From Helicobacter jaachi (lineage in GTDB: Bacteria; Campylobacterota; Campylobacteria; Campylobacterales; Helicobacteraceae): a DNA stretch of 64,000 nt. The position numbers were made by a program, and so were the translations under genes. Location: positions 558,001-622,000 of the forward strand of contig NZ_JRPR02000001.1 of NCBI RefSeq assembly GCF_000763135.2, given 5' to 3'. Positions 52,335 to 60,227 of the stretch are shown in pieces; within the stretch, counting starts at the first letter, position 1, and each line of letters starts with the position of its first letter. A model generated the notes under the pieces. It searched no databases. It saw nothing but the letters and a program-made list of their open reading frames with translations, and was not told where the DNA came from.

Positions 52335-53404
52335 TGCAAGCCTCCATTTTGCAAAATATCGCGCACATACGCTTGCAAGCCTACTTCAACGCTCATAGGA
52401 GCAAAGCCTAAGAGTTGTTGTGCTTTGCTAATATCAAGCCGCGAGTTAAATGGATTTGGCGAGGGTTTTGGGCTTAGGATAAGCTGGGAAGTTGAGCCAA
52501 GCGCGTCTATAAGCGTGCGCGCGATAAAGCTTGTAGGCTTAGAATCTAGGCTACCGATAAGAAATAGCTCATAGGGTTTAAGCCCTTGCACGCGGCTTGC
52601 AGACTTAAGCGCGTTTATGGCGTCTTGGACATATAGGATATTGCGATACACCGCGCCATTGCTAAAAAGCTCGATGTCTTTACCCTCTAGCGCGCTTTTG
52701 GCGAATTCATACACCACGCCGCCTAAATGATGTAAGCCAAAAATCGCAGGAAAGCGCAGGGTGATAACCTGCAGATGAGGATTTTTGCGCGTAGCAAGTA
52801 GGAGCAGGCTCTCACAAATGTATTTGGCAAGCGCGTAGTTGCTTAAAGGGGCTATGGGAGAAGATTCTGTGATGATAGGCTCTTGTGTGACGTGATAGGG
52901 CGATTTAAAATTGCTAGAATCTAGCTTTAGCGTAGCACTAGATTCTATAGCAATAGAATCTAGGCTTGATGTGGGGCTAGATTCTGGGCTTGGTGGGTGG
53001 GCAAAGACAGAGGCGGTAGAGGTAAAAATAATCTTTGGGATATTTCGCGTGGTGGCGAAGTCTATGAGGCGCAGCGTTGGCGTAATGGTGTAATCATGGT
53101 AATCATGGTAATCATGGCTAGCGTATTCTACCATAGATGCCAGATGAAAAGCAAGTGAAAACTCATATTTTTTGAGTGAGTTTTCATTAAGATTCTTTAG
53201 CTCAAGACACTCATAGATAAAATTTTCATGTGCGAAGTTTGTATGCCTATCATTGTTATTACGCGCTAAAAGCGTGCGGGATAAAAACCCGCCATTGCGC
53301 CTACGCCCAATGCCAAGCACCTTAGCCCCGCTTGCACATAGTGCCGCACAAAGCCACGAGCCTAGAAACCCGCTCGCACCCGTTACTAAAATATATCTAT
53401 CCAT
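52331..53404 (-). CDS. NAD-dependent epimerase/dehydratase with motif-rich insertion
   Basis: The 357-residue protein has the Rossmann start YILVTGASGFLGSWLCAAL, an active site SNYALAKYICES (Tyr190/Lys194) and the substrate region RFPAIFGLHHLGGVVYEFA. It could be a 4,6-dehydratase or 4-epimerase acting on NDP-sugar. An insertion at about residues 136-186 (SPESSPTSSLDSIAIESS) sits between the conserved TSTASVF and the YxxxK site. Three copies of HDY (9-base repeats at 53091-53117) lie before it. The ribosome-binding site is within a hairpin (53411-53431). The stop overlaps the aminotransferase start. Confidence 0.87.
   Translation of the reverse strand: MDRYILVTGASGFLGSWLCAALCASGAKVLGIGRRRNGGFLSRTLLARNNNDRHTNFAHENFIYECLELKNLNENSLKKYEFSLAFHLASMVEYASHDYHDYHDYTITPTLRLIDFATTRNIPKIIFTSTASVFAHPPSPESSPTSSLDSIAIESSATLKLDSSNFKSPYHVTQEPIITESSPIAPLSNYALAKYICESLLLLATRKNPHLQVITLRFPAIFGLHHLGGVVYEFAKSALEGKDIELFSNGAVYRNILYVQDAINALKSASRVQGLKPYELFLIGSLDSKPTSFIARTLIDALGSTSQLILSPKPSPNPFNSRLDISKAQQLLGFAPMSVEVGLQAYVRDILQNGGLQ
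53091..53117 (+). repeat. Three tandem copies of a 9-base unit in the epimerase gene
   Basis: TAATCATGG occurs three times in direct succession (53091, 53100, 53109), coding HDYHDYHDY in the gene. The unit length is a multiple of three, so a change in copy number would add or remove a tripeptide without changing frame. Confidence 0.85.
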
Positions 53405-53410
53405 AACACT

Positions 53411-53431
53411 CCTCCCTTGCGGGCAAGGAGG
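53411..53431 (-). promoter_or_regulatory. Hairpin that can hide the epimerase ribosome-binding site
   Basis: The transcript reads CCTCCTTGC-CC-GCAAGGGAGG immediately after the ATP-grasp stop and before the epimerase start (AGGGAGGAG-TGTT-ATG). One arm carries the ribosome-binding site, so the stem would block it until a ribosome reaching the upstream stop opens it. Pairing is near perfect with one bulged base and a short loop. Confidence 0.6.
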
Positions 53432-54446
53432 TTAGAAATAGGTTTCTATGTAGCTCCTTGCCATTTTTAAGCCATAATGCACGGGCTTTGGCGTGATAAG
53501 GCGTTTATAAATAAACATCTCTATCATCGCTTCTACCCAGTTTTCACTCGCAGCAAAACTAAGCGCACTCCCACCGCCTAAACGAGGATTTACCTCGATG
53601 AATATAGGCTCATTTTGAGCTGTGATAAAGGCTTGCACATTTATCGCGCCCACAAAGTGCGTCTTTGTCGCCATTGCACGAATATAAGATTCTAAGGACT
53701 TGACATCACACACCTCGCCTTTAGTGGATTTACCCTCCCGCACATCAATGCGCTTGCGCGGGATAATATAAAGCGGCTGCCCCTGTGCATCAAAGAGGCA
53801 ATCAATGGTATATTCTTGCCCGGTAACGAGATATTGCGTAATGTAGAGGCTTTGGGCTTGCTTTTGCACATGCTTTTGATTTGGCGCATGGTTTGATTTA
53901 TGCTTTGTATCACTTGCGTTACTTTTTTCACTTTGCCCCCCCCCCCGTTAAATCTGTATAGTATTGCTCTAGTTGTGTTTTTGAAAGTATTGTAATACCC
54001 GCACCACCGCGACCAAAGCGGGGCTTTAGCACGCCATGGTGGGTAAAAAGCGCGGTTTTTGGTGTGGGGATATTATGCGCGCGGAAAAAGCGATATGTTT
54101 TCCATTTATCAAGGAAAGTTTGTATGGTGCGGGGTGGTGAGATAAAAACTGCTATACCCTCTCTTGCAAGCTTTGTGCGGCGCATACTCCAGCCTAGCAG
54201 GCTTTCATCAAGGGTGGGGATAACCACATCGATATGATGTTTTATAAGCAACTCTTGCGTGTGCTCCCATAAATGCGCATCATTTGCGCGGGGCATGATG
54301 ATAAAATCATCGCACAAGTGTGCTGCGGCGTTAAAATCACTAATATCACTGCCACACACTCTATGTCCGGCTGCTTTAATGGCGCTAATCATAGCCGTGC
54401 TTGTGAGGCTGCCGCTTGCTTCGATAAGGATATTTAGGGCTTTCAC
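53432..54446 (-). CDS. ATP-grasp enzyme, paralogue 2 (phase OFF by frameshift)
   Basis: The start at 54446 gives MKALNILIEASGSLTSTAM and, as in paralogue 1, the lid LKPRFGRGGAGITIL. Eleven G at 53936-53946 end the frame at TDLTGGGAK. The rest, with YLVTGQEYTIDCLFDAQG and the metal site FIEVNPRLGGGSALS, is intact in another frame. The total, 1015 bases, is one past a multiple of three; ten G would join the parts into about 337 residues. The tract lies in a polar loop (KSNASDTKHKSNH) of the ATP-grasp lid region. The start overlaps the methyltransferase stop, and it precedes the epimerase whose ribosome site may depend on its translation. Confidence 0.87.
53936..53946 (-). repeat. Phase-variation G tract (11) in ATP-grasp paralogue 2, OFF
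   Basis: The coding context is GATTTAAC-G11-CAAAGTG. At 11 G the frame reads GCA AAG TGA (stop). At ten G it reads CAA AGT GAA AAA and continues through the rest of the enzyme. Confidence 0.88.
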
Positions 54447-55466
54447 TACGCGCCCCCTTGCGTGCGCGCTTTTTTATGCGCTTTATCGCGCTTTAGCACC
54501 ACATAGTAGCGACTCTCCTCTATGGTGCTATCAAGCTCATTGGTGCTTATGCGCTTATGCAGCCAAATGATAGAAAAGCCTGTGCTAGCAAAGAGCCGCT
54601 CAATCTTTGCTCTATCAAAAAAGCTTTGAATCGTGCCTTTTTCATGTGCTTCTTGGACTTGGATTTCATCAGTAAAGTAGGACGTGTTAAGATTGCTAAA
54701 GCCATGGGTGGATTCTGCGCCAATGAGTGAGACAAAGATATATTCTTTGCTTACGCGCGCGATTTCTTGGACAAGGTTTAAGGCTAGTGCAAAGGGCAGG
54801 GAGTCAAGCACGCCATAGCTTATGGAAAAATCAAAAAAATTATCGCTAAAAGGGATATGCTGCCCATCATAGAGGCAAAACTGCGGGCGGATAAAATGCT
54901 TAGATTTTCTATGGCTTTGCGCTTGTAGCTCTGCCATGGAAAGGGCGTTTTGTGAAATATCAATGCCATAGGCTTTTATACCAAATTCGCCCACGAGGAT
55001 ACTCTGCCTACCAATCCCACAGCCAAAATCAAGTGCTTTTAAGGATTGCTCTTTTTGGTAATTTTCAGGGAGTGCTGCGCCCTGTGCGTGCTGGGTAATG
55101 TTTGTAAAAACTGGTTGCGCGCTCATCTCATGCAACCTTTGGGATTTTGCCATTTCTTCATTATGCCCCCCCCCCCGTTAGTTGTAAAGCATTTTGCGCA
55201 CTAGATTCTATATTTCGTATAGAATCTAGATTCTCTAAGGACGCACGCAAATGATTCTCTTGCGAATGTTTAGATGAATTGTGAGTAACGCCTATGCCGG
55301 ATTGATAAAAATCCCCTTTATAAATCACATCGCAAAATTCCTCCTCGCCCAATCTCTTGCGGATAAAGCGATTTAAAAAGCGCACCACTTCTTCATGCGG
55401 ATAAAATATGACATTTTCGCCACGCGCGTAGCTGGCGTTCCATTGGTCGATTTTGAGAAAATCCAT
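54446..55466 (-). CDS. SAM methyltransferase with long linker (phase OFF by frameshift)
   Basis: The N-terminal part (start 55466) reads WNASYARGENVIFYPHEEVV and RFLNRFIRKR, the lead-in of a class I methyltransferase. Motif I (LKALDFGCGIGRQSILVGEFG) and the rest follow in another frame from about 55153. Between them lies a linker of roughly 100 residues rich in ESS/LDS words and ending in LTGGG. Eleven G at 55166-55176 give a stop (GCA TAA). The total of 1021 bases is one past a multiple of three, so ten G would fuse both parts (about 339 residues; LTGGGHNEEMAKSQ). The separate downstream ATG could still start a truncated protein. Sugar or lipid methylation is likely from context. Confidence 0.83.
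55166..55176 (-). repeat. Phase-variation G tract (11) in methyltransferase, OFF
   Basis: The coding context is ACAACTAAC-G11-CATAATG. At 11 G it reads GCA TAA (stop); at ten it reads CAT AAT GAA GAA ATG and joins the methyltransferase core. The 40 bases before it match those before the formyltransferase tract. Confidence 0.88.
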
Positions 55467-55546
55467 ATAACTCCTTTTGTTTTTAGATTTCTATAGAATC
55501 TAGATTCTGTAGCAAGCTGCGCAAATAGCCACCACAAAAACAATCA

Positions 55547-56399
55547 CTATTGTTTAATAAAAAACACGCTCAAACTATCCCCCACCGGGAGTGGCGTAAG
55601 ATTATGCGCTTTGGCAAATTCATCAACGGCTTGCTTTGTGCCCTCATAAGTGGGGTTAAAATAATCATCAATTAGCATTAGCCCCCCCCCCCGTTAATCG
55701 TGGATAAAAAAATTCGCAGCCGCTTAAAATAGGCTGATACAAATCCACATCGATATTGACAAAGCAAAATTGCTCATTTTCTGGGACTTGCGCGGCGGTC
55801 TCTGGGAAGTAGCCTTTGATAAAGTGGCATTTGTTGAGATGGGGCATTTTAGACTTGACAAGCTCCAAAGAGGTATCGCCAAACTCGCCTTTTTTAGCGG
55901 TAGAGAAGCCTTTTTGATTATCTAGCTCGCAGTCTTTGGCATTAAAGCCCTCAAAGGTATCTAGCAAATACAGCTCTTTAGTGCTAAACACACGATTAAT
56001 ATGCCGCGCTGTATCGCCTCTATGCACGCCAAGTTCAGCGCATGCGCCTTGAATGCCGCGTTTATTAAAGAGCATAGCTAGATTATTAATAAAGGCTATG
56101 CGCGCATGCACATAGGTATCTGCAAGCTGTGTATTAATCTTATCGCGTGGTATGTGTAGAGCTTGTAGTGTTTCTAGCACGTTCTTATACGCATAAGTGC
56201 CGACAAAAATTTCATCAAAAGGCGTATTTTGCAAGATTTCCGGGGCATATACGGGATAGTCTTTGCCCTCAATGGTTAGCGTGGTGTTTTGCTTTGTGGG
56301 ATTAGAATCTATAAAGCCTAAAATATCATAGTCTAAGCAGATGTGTAAGGCGACTTGCGCGCCACGTGTGCCTGCGCCATAGATAAATGCGTTTTTCAT
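55547..56399 (-). CDS. Two-domain TylF-like methyltransferase (phase OFF, C-terminus lost)
   Basis: The first part (about 1-115) is Rossmann-like (AFIYGAGTRGAQVALHI), resembling the sugar-O-acyltransferase N-terminal fold. The second is TylF/macrocin O-methyltransferase-like: ACAELGVHRGDTARHINRVF, YLLDTFEGFNAKD, VNIDVDLYQPILSGCEFFYPRL. Eleven G at 55682-55692 end the frame at LTGGGANAN. At ten G it would read LTGGGLMLIDDYFNPTYEGTK and on to a stop at 55547, matching the usual TylF terminus (about 283 residues; 853 bases is one over a multiple of three). The last active strands are therefore missing in the present state. It follows a formyltransferase gene and precedes the split methyltransferase. 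Confidence 0.85.
55682..55692 (-). repeat. Phase-variation G tract (11) in TylF-like gene, OFF
   Basis: The coding context is GATTAAC-G11-CTAATGC. At 11 G it reads GCT AAT GCT AAT TGA; at ten it reads CTA ATG CTA ATT GAT GAT TAT TTT, the conserved end of the fold. Confidence 0.88.
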
Positions 56400-56472
56400 A
56401 CTTGCTCCTTTAGCGGTGAAACTCTAAGGAGCGCTCAGGCTTTAGACGCGTGCTAGGAAGTGGGGTTAAAGT

Positions 56473-57480
56473 TTAGAAGTATTCGCCCTCCTTTGGCAAG
56501 GGGTTTAGCTCATGGTGCGTGAGTAAAATCGCATCATCATAGGCTTTCACAAGCACACCTTGAGAATCTACGCGCAAAATCTTGCCAGATTCTATATTTT
56601 TTAGCGATACACTTACAATCTTTGCTTCCCACACTTTATAATGTGCGCCATTATAAAGCACTTCCGCTCCAACATAAGGCTTGCTTAATGCGCGGACAAG
56701 GTTATAAATGCCCTCCGCGCTCATTCTAAAGTCGATTATGCCATCACGCGCACCTCGCTTTCGCCAGAGGTTGGATAGGCTGTGATTTTGTGGGATAGTG
56801 AGCGATGAAAGGATTTGAGCAAGATTTGTATCTGCCCCCCCCCCCGTTAGTTGTGAAAACTGCGCATTTTGCGCGCTAGATTCTGTATTGCCTCCGATTT
56901 TAGTGTTTGCTAAAGAAGCATTAGCGCGCTCCAAAATATCAAGTGTGAAATCTTCAATCTGCTCCTTAGCTATCCTCTCCACGCGCGCGCAAAGGCTTGC
57001 GGCGTTGTCGCTAGATTCTATAGCAAAAGGCACTTGAGAGAGTATCGCGCCAGAATCTGCACCACTATCCATAACAAAAAAGCTCGATGCGCTCTCTTTA
57101 AGCCCCAAAGCTAGCGCCCAAATGATAGGGTGTCGCCCGCGATTATGCGGCAATGCGGCAGGGTGATAGCCAATGATAGGGCAAAGGTCTAATAGCGCTT
57201 GCTTAATAAGCGCGCTCCAGCCAAAGCAGTAGATAATATCAGGTGCGCAAGAGATGATAAATTCGCGCGTGGAGGCGTCATTAATATCGGTGGTATAAAA
57301 GGCTTTGATGTTGTGCGTGCGCGCAAGGGGAGCAATGTCGCAAAAATCAGCATTAAAAGGCGAGCTTTGCTTAGTTACCACGCCTGTGATATGCAGCGAT
57401 GAATGCCTTTGGCTTAGGGCGATAAGCGTTTGCAAGCAAGCTTTAGAAAACGCCACGCAGCCGATAAATACGATATTCAC
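56473..57480 (-). CDS. Formyltransferase (Fmt-like, probably sugar N-formyltransferase), phase ON
   Basis: The 335-residue protein has the formyltransferase core: IVFIGCVAFSKACLQTL, DIIYCFGWSALIKQALLDL, IGYHPAALPHNRGRHPIIWAL (catalytic His and the SLLP-like site) and VMDSGADSGAILSQ. The C-terminal domain has the Fmt-like AEGIYNLVRALSKPYVGAEVLY. Such enzymes transfer a formyl group from 10-formyltetrahydrofolate to an amine; in a glycan cluster an amino sugar is likely. Eleven G (56835-56845) in a linker of about 55 residues between the domains are in frame, so the gene is ON. The linker word ESSAQNA is also present in the methyltransferase at 55466. Confidence 0.84.
   Translation of the reverse strand: MNIVFIGCVAFSKACLQTLIALSQRHSSLHITGVVTKQSSPFNADFCDIAPLARTHNIKAFYTTDINDASTREFIISCAPDIIYCFGWSALIKQALLDLCPIIGYHPAALPHNRGRHPIIWALALGLKESASSFFVMDSGADSGAILSQVPFAIESSDNAASLCARVERIAKEQIEDFTLDILERANASLANTKIGGNTESSAQNAQFSQLTGGGADTNLAQILSSLTIPQNHSLSNLWRKRGARDGIIDFRMSAEGIYNLVRALSKPYVGAEVLYNGAHYKVWEAKIVSVSLKNIESGKILRVDSQGVLVKAYDDAILLTHHELNPLPKEGEYF
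56835..56845 (-). repeat. Phase-variation G tract (11) in formyltransferase, ON
   Basis: The coding context is ACAACTAAC-G11-CAGATAC, read LTGGGADTN, in frame with the C-terminal domain. The gene is 1008 bases, a multiple of three. Confidence 0.88.
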
Positions 57481-57534
57481 TTGATAATCCCTTTTAAAAA
57501 TGTGTAAAAACGCTAGATTCTATCTTTTCAAACA

Positions 57535-58692
57535 TTAAAAATCTATATCATAAAATTGTTTTTTTAATATATTTTCAAGCGGATAGGTTTTTAAAATTTT
57601 ATGCGTCTGCTCACTCGCTCCGCCCTCGCCATAGGGGTTTTTCACATCTTTTACTATAGCTTGAAATTCTTTACTTAATGCGCGATTAAAGGCATTAAAA
57701 ATCGCCTCCTCTTCTGGCGCGCAATCAATGACAGAATCTGCCCTAATGCGCCCATTTTGCCTATCGCCTATGTTAATGGTAGCAATTTTAAAGCTCGGCG
57801 CTTCGCCCAAACCACTTGAGCTATTGCCCACTACGGCATTGACAAACTGCATCGTGCTAAGATAGCGTAGCTGCCCCATGGAGCTAAAAGCGATAGCATT
57901 TGTATGCGTATTCACAAATGTATCAATCATCTCATTAATCACGCGCCCATCGGTATCGGCATTTGCTTTAGTAAAGATATAGCCTATTTGGTGCGTTGTT
58001 GCAAAATGCTCTAATGCGCGTAAGAGTGCTGCAAATTGACTTTGTGCGGTGGCGTGTTCAAGCGTTACAGGGTGGAAAGTGATGAGAAAATTGTATGGCT
58101 TAAAAGTAAAATCAAGGCTAGATTCTAATGCGGCTTTATCAAGCAAGGGCAGGGATTTAATGCTATCAATGCCAAAGCCTCCGACATTAAATACCCGCTC
58201 TGGCTGTTCGCCTAGCTGGATTACACGCTTTCTATACGCCTCTGTAGCGACAAAATGCAAATGACTCATTTTCGTGATACTATGCCTAATTGCCTCATCA
58301 ATTAGCCCAAAGGTCGCCTCGCCACCATGCAAATGCGCCACAGGAATGCGGCATATCATCGCGCTTGCCACACAGGCAAAAATCTCATATCTATCGCCTA
58401 AAACCACGATAATATCGGGCTTTAGCTCTTCATATGCCTCACAAATAGAGATTTGCGCTAATCCCATAGATTTGCAAATGCCTTGAGGTGTATCCGAGCT
58501 AAGCAGCATTTCGCATTTTTTGCTAATGGGCAAATTAATCTCGCGGTAAGTTAAGCCAAACTCGCTGCTTAAGTGCATACCGGTAGCGATGAGCTGCAGC
58601 TCTAAGTCTTTGTCATTATAGATTCTATGCGCTAGAGGGGAGAGTAGTCCCCATTCTGCGCGCGTGCCTGTGATAATGCAGATTTTACGCAT
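57535..58692 (-). CDS. UDP-GlcNAc 2-epimerase, hydrolysing (NeuC/LegG family), paralogue C
   Basis: The protein (about 385 residues from ATG 58692) has the family motifs IITGTRAEWGLLSPLA, IVVLGDRYEIFACVASAM, VAHLHGGEATFG, RHSITKMSHLHFVA, VFNVGGFGIDSI, VVGNSSSGLGEAPSF and INIGDRQNGRI. I use ATG 58692 after AAAGG; an in-frame ATG at 58722 would add ten residues without homology. It is the first gene of the long minus-strand cluster and the closest of the three paralogues to classical NeuC/LegG. Confidence 0.88.
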   Translation of the reverse strand: MRKICIITGTRAEWGLLSPLAHRIYNDKDLELQLIATGMHLSSEFGLTYREINLPISKKCEMLLSSDTPQGICKSMGLAQISICEAYEELKPDIIVVLGDRYEIFACVASAMICRIPVAHLHGGEATFGLIDEAIRHSITKMSHLHFVATEAYRKRVIQLGEQPERVFNVGGFGIDSIKSLPLLDKAALESSLDFTFKPYNFLITFHPVTLEHATAQSQFAALLRALEHFATTHQIGYIFTKANADTDGRVINEMIDTFVNTHTNAIAFSSMGQLRYLSTMQFVNAVVGNSSSGLGEAPSFKIATINIGDRQNGRIRADSVIDCAPEEEAIFNAFNRALSKEFQAIVKDVKNPYGEGGASEQTHKILKTYPLENILKKQFYDIDF

Positions 58693-58911
58693 ATTGTGCC
58701 TTTGTGGATTGATTGTAAGCATTGTAATAAAAGTTCTTATACATAATGCTTTAAAGGCTAGATTCTATGAGCTGTGCTTGTTTATTATAAATTTATGCAA
58801 TTTTATAGAATCTCAAGCATTTTTATTCAAAAATACGGCTTTTTAAAAATATGCTAAGTATTTAAAATTTTAAGGTTTGCGCAAGAGGTGCAAGTAAAAA
58901 GTAGGAGCAAT
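58693..58911. promoter_or_regulatory. Divergent spacer between sugar cluster and amino acid transporter
   Basis: Two minus-strand TACAAT boxes (58717-58712 and 58726-58721) could serve the sugar cluster. Two AGATTCTA/TAGAATCT words lie at about 58761 and 58805. For the transporter, a -10 is uncertain; AGTAGGAG precedes the ATG at 58912. Nothing else is seen. Confidence 0.4.
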
Positions 58912-59571
58912 ATGCTAGATTTTGCCTTTATGTATCAGTGCATACCGCTTTTTAGCAAGGCTTTATATGTAACTTTATACATTTCTTTTTTTGGGATTTT
59001 GTGGAGTTTGGCGGTGGGCTTTGTGTGCGCTTGGATTTTGTATTTTAAAATCCCTTATTTGCGCTTTTTGGTTGCCTTTTATGTGGAGCTAGCGCGCAAT
59101 ACGCCTTTGCTTATCCAACTTTTTTTCCTCTACTATGGGCTAGGTAGCGTGATTGGCTTTAATTTAAGCAGCTATACTTGCGCGATTGTGGGTTTGGGCT
59201 TTTTGGGCGGAGGATATATGTGTGAAAGCTTTCGCGCGGGGCTAGAATCTATTAGCCATTCACAAATTGAGAGCGCGCAAAGCATAGGTTTAAAGCCCTA
59301 TCAAATGATGTTTTATGTTATTTTGCCTCAATCTTTGGGCGTGGCGCTGCCCTCCATTGGTGCAAATGTGATTTTCCTCCTAAAAGAAAGCTCGCTTGTT
59401 GGCGTGATAGCTTTAGCAGATATTATGTTTGTAGCAAAAGATATTGTGAGTATGTATGCTAAGACAAGTGAGGCTTTTAGTATGCTAATTCTTTGCTATC
59501 TTATCGTGCTATTGCCCTTGTCTGTGATGTTTTCACTGCTTGAAGGATTCTATAAAAGGCGTGTGCTGTAA
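58912..59571 (+). CDS. Polar amino acid ABC transporter permease 1 (HisM/GlnP type)
   Basis: The 219-residue protein has about five hydrophobic helices and the family motifs LYVTLYISFFGILWSLAVG, ELARNTPLLIQLFFLYYG and the EAA loop YMCESFRAGLESISHSQIES (AQSIGLKPYQ). With the second permease it forms the inner-membrane channel. I use the ATG at 58912 after AGGAG; a GTG at 58888 would add eight polar residues. It overlaps the next gene by one base (TAATG). Confidence 0.9.
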   Translation: MLDFAFMYQCIPLFSKALYVTLYISFFGILWSLAVGFVCAWILYFKIPYLRFLVAFYVELARNTPLLIQLFFLYYGLGSVIGFNLSSYTCAIVGLGFLGGGYMCESFRAGLESISHSQIESAQSIGLKPYQMMFYVILPQSLGVALPSIGANVIFLLKESSLVGVIALADIMFVAKDIVSMYAKTSEAFSMLILCYLIVLLPLSVMFSLLEGFYKRRVL

Positions 59572-60227
59572 TGGAGATTTTTTTTATTGGGTCAAATTTT
59601 GAGCGACTGCTGCAAGGTATGCTTTTAACGCTGCAAATTGCGCTTATTTCTATTATCTTTGCCATATTTTTTGGTTTAATACTAGGCTTTGTGATGACTT
59701 TTAGGAGCATTGTTGCGCGCGCGCTGTGTAGATTCTATCTTGAGTGCGTGCGCATTATTCCTATTTTGGCTTGGTTGTTTATTTTGTTTTTTGGTATCTC
59801 GCCTTATTTGAATGTGCCGCTAAGCGCGTTTATGTGCGCTATCATCGTCTTTAGCCTATGGGGTGTGGCTGAAGTGGGGGATTTGGTGAGGGGCGCGATT
59901 ACTGCTTTGCCAAAGCATCAGAGTGAGAGCGGTAAAGCTTTGGGATTAGGGCAGTGGCAAATTACGCGCTATATTGTGTTTCCTCAAGTGCTAAAGCAGC
60001 TTTTACCCGCTTTTGTGTCGCTTTTTACGCGTATGATTAAGACTACTTCGCTAGTTTCACTGCTTGGCGTGGTGGATTTGCTCAAAGTCGGGCAGCAAAT
60101 TATTGAGCTGAATAAATCTAATCCACAGGCGAGTTTTTGGGTGTATGGCGGGATTTTCTGCACTTATTTTTTGCTGTGCTATCCGCTTTCTTATCTTAGT
60201 AGAGTATTGGAGAAAAAATGTCAATGA
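59571..60227 (+). CDS. Polar amino acid ABC transporter permease 2
   Basis: The 218-residue protein shows FERLLQGMLLTLQIALISI, LECVRIIPILAWLFILFFG, and the EAA loop VRGAITALPKHQSESGKALG, typical of HisQM permeases. The start overlaps the stop of permease 1 and the end overlaps the ATPase by ten bases. Two different permeases imply a heterodimeric channel. Confidence 0.9.
   Translation: MEIFFIGSNFERLLQGMLLTLQIALISIIFAIFFGLILGFVMTFRSIVARALCRFYLECVRIIPILAWLFILFFGISPYLNVPLSAFMCAIIVFSLWGVAEVGDLVRGAITALPKHQSESGKALGLGQWQITRYIVFPQVLKQLLPAFVSLFTRMIKTTSLVSLLGVVDLLKVGQQIIELNKSNPQASFWVYGGIFCTYFLLCYPLSYLSRVLEKKCQ

Noticed and set aside
53692-53931. Separate small gene after the ATP-grasp tract
   Set aside because: It is an out-of-frame reading through the tract-shifted part of ATP-grasp paralogue 2.
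7053-56845. All OFF states as sequencing or assembly errors in G tracts
   Set aside because: Some tracts may be miscounted, but seven of eleven cases fit single-base shifts between intact halves, which is the expected pattern of real phase variation. I keep the call but cannot exclude errors in single tracts.
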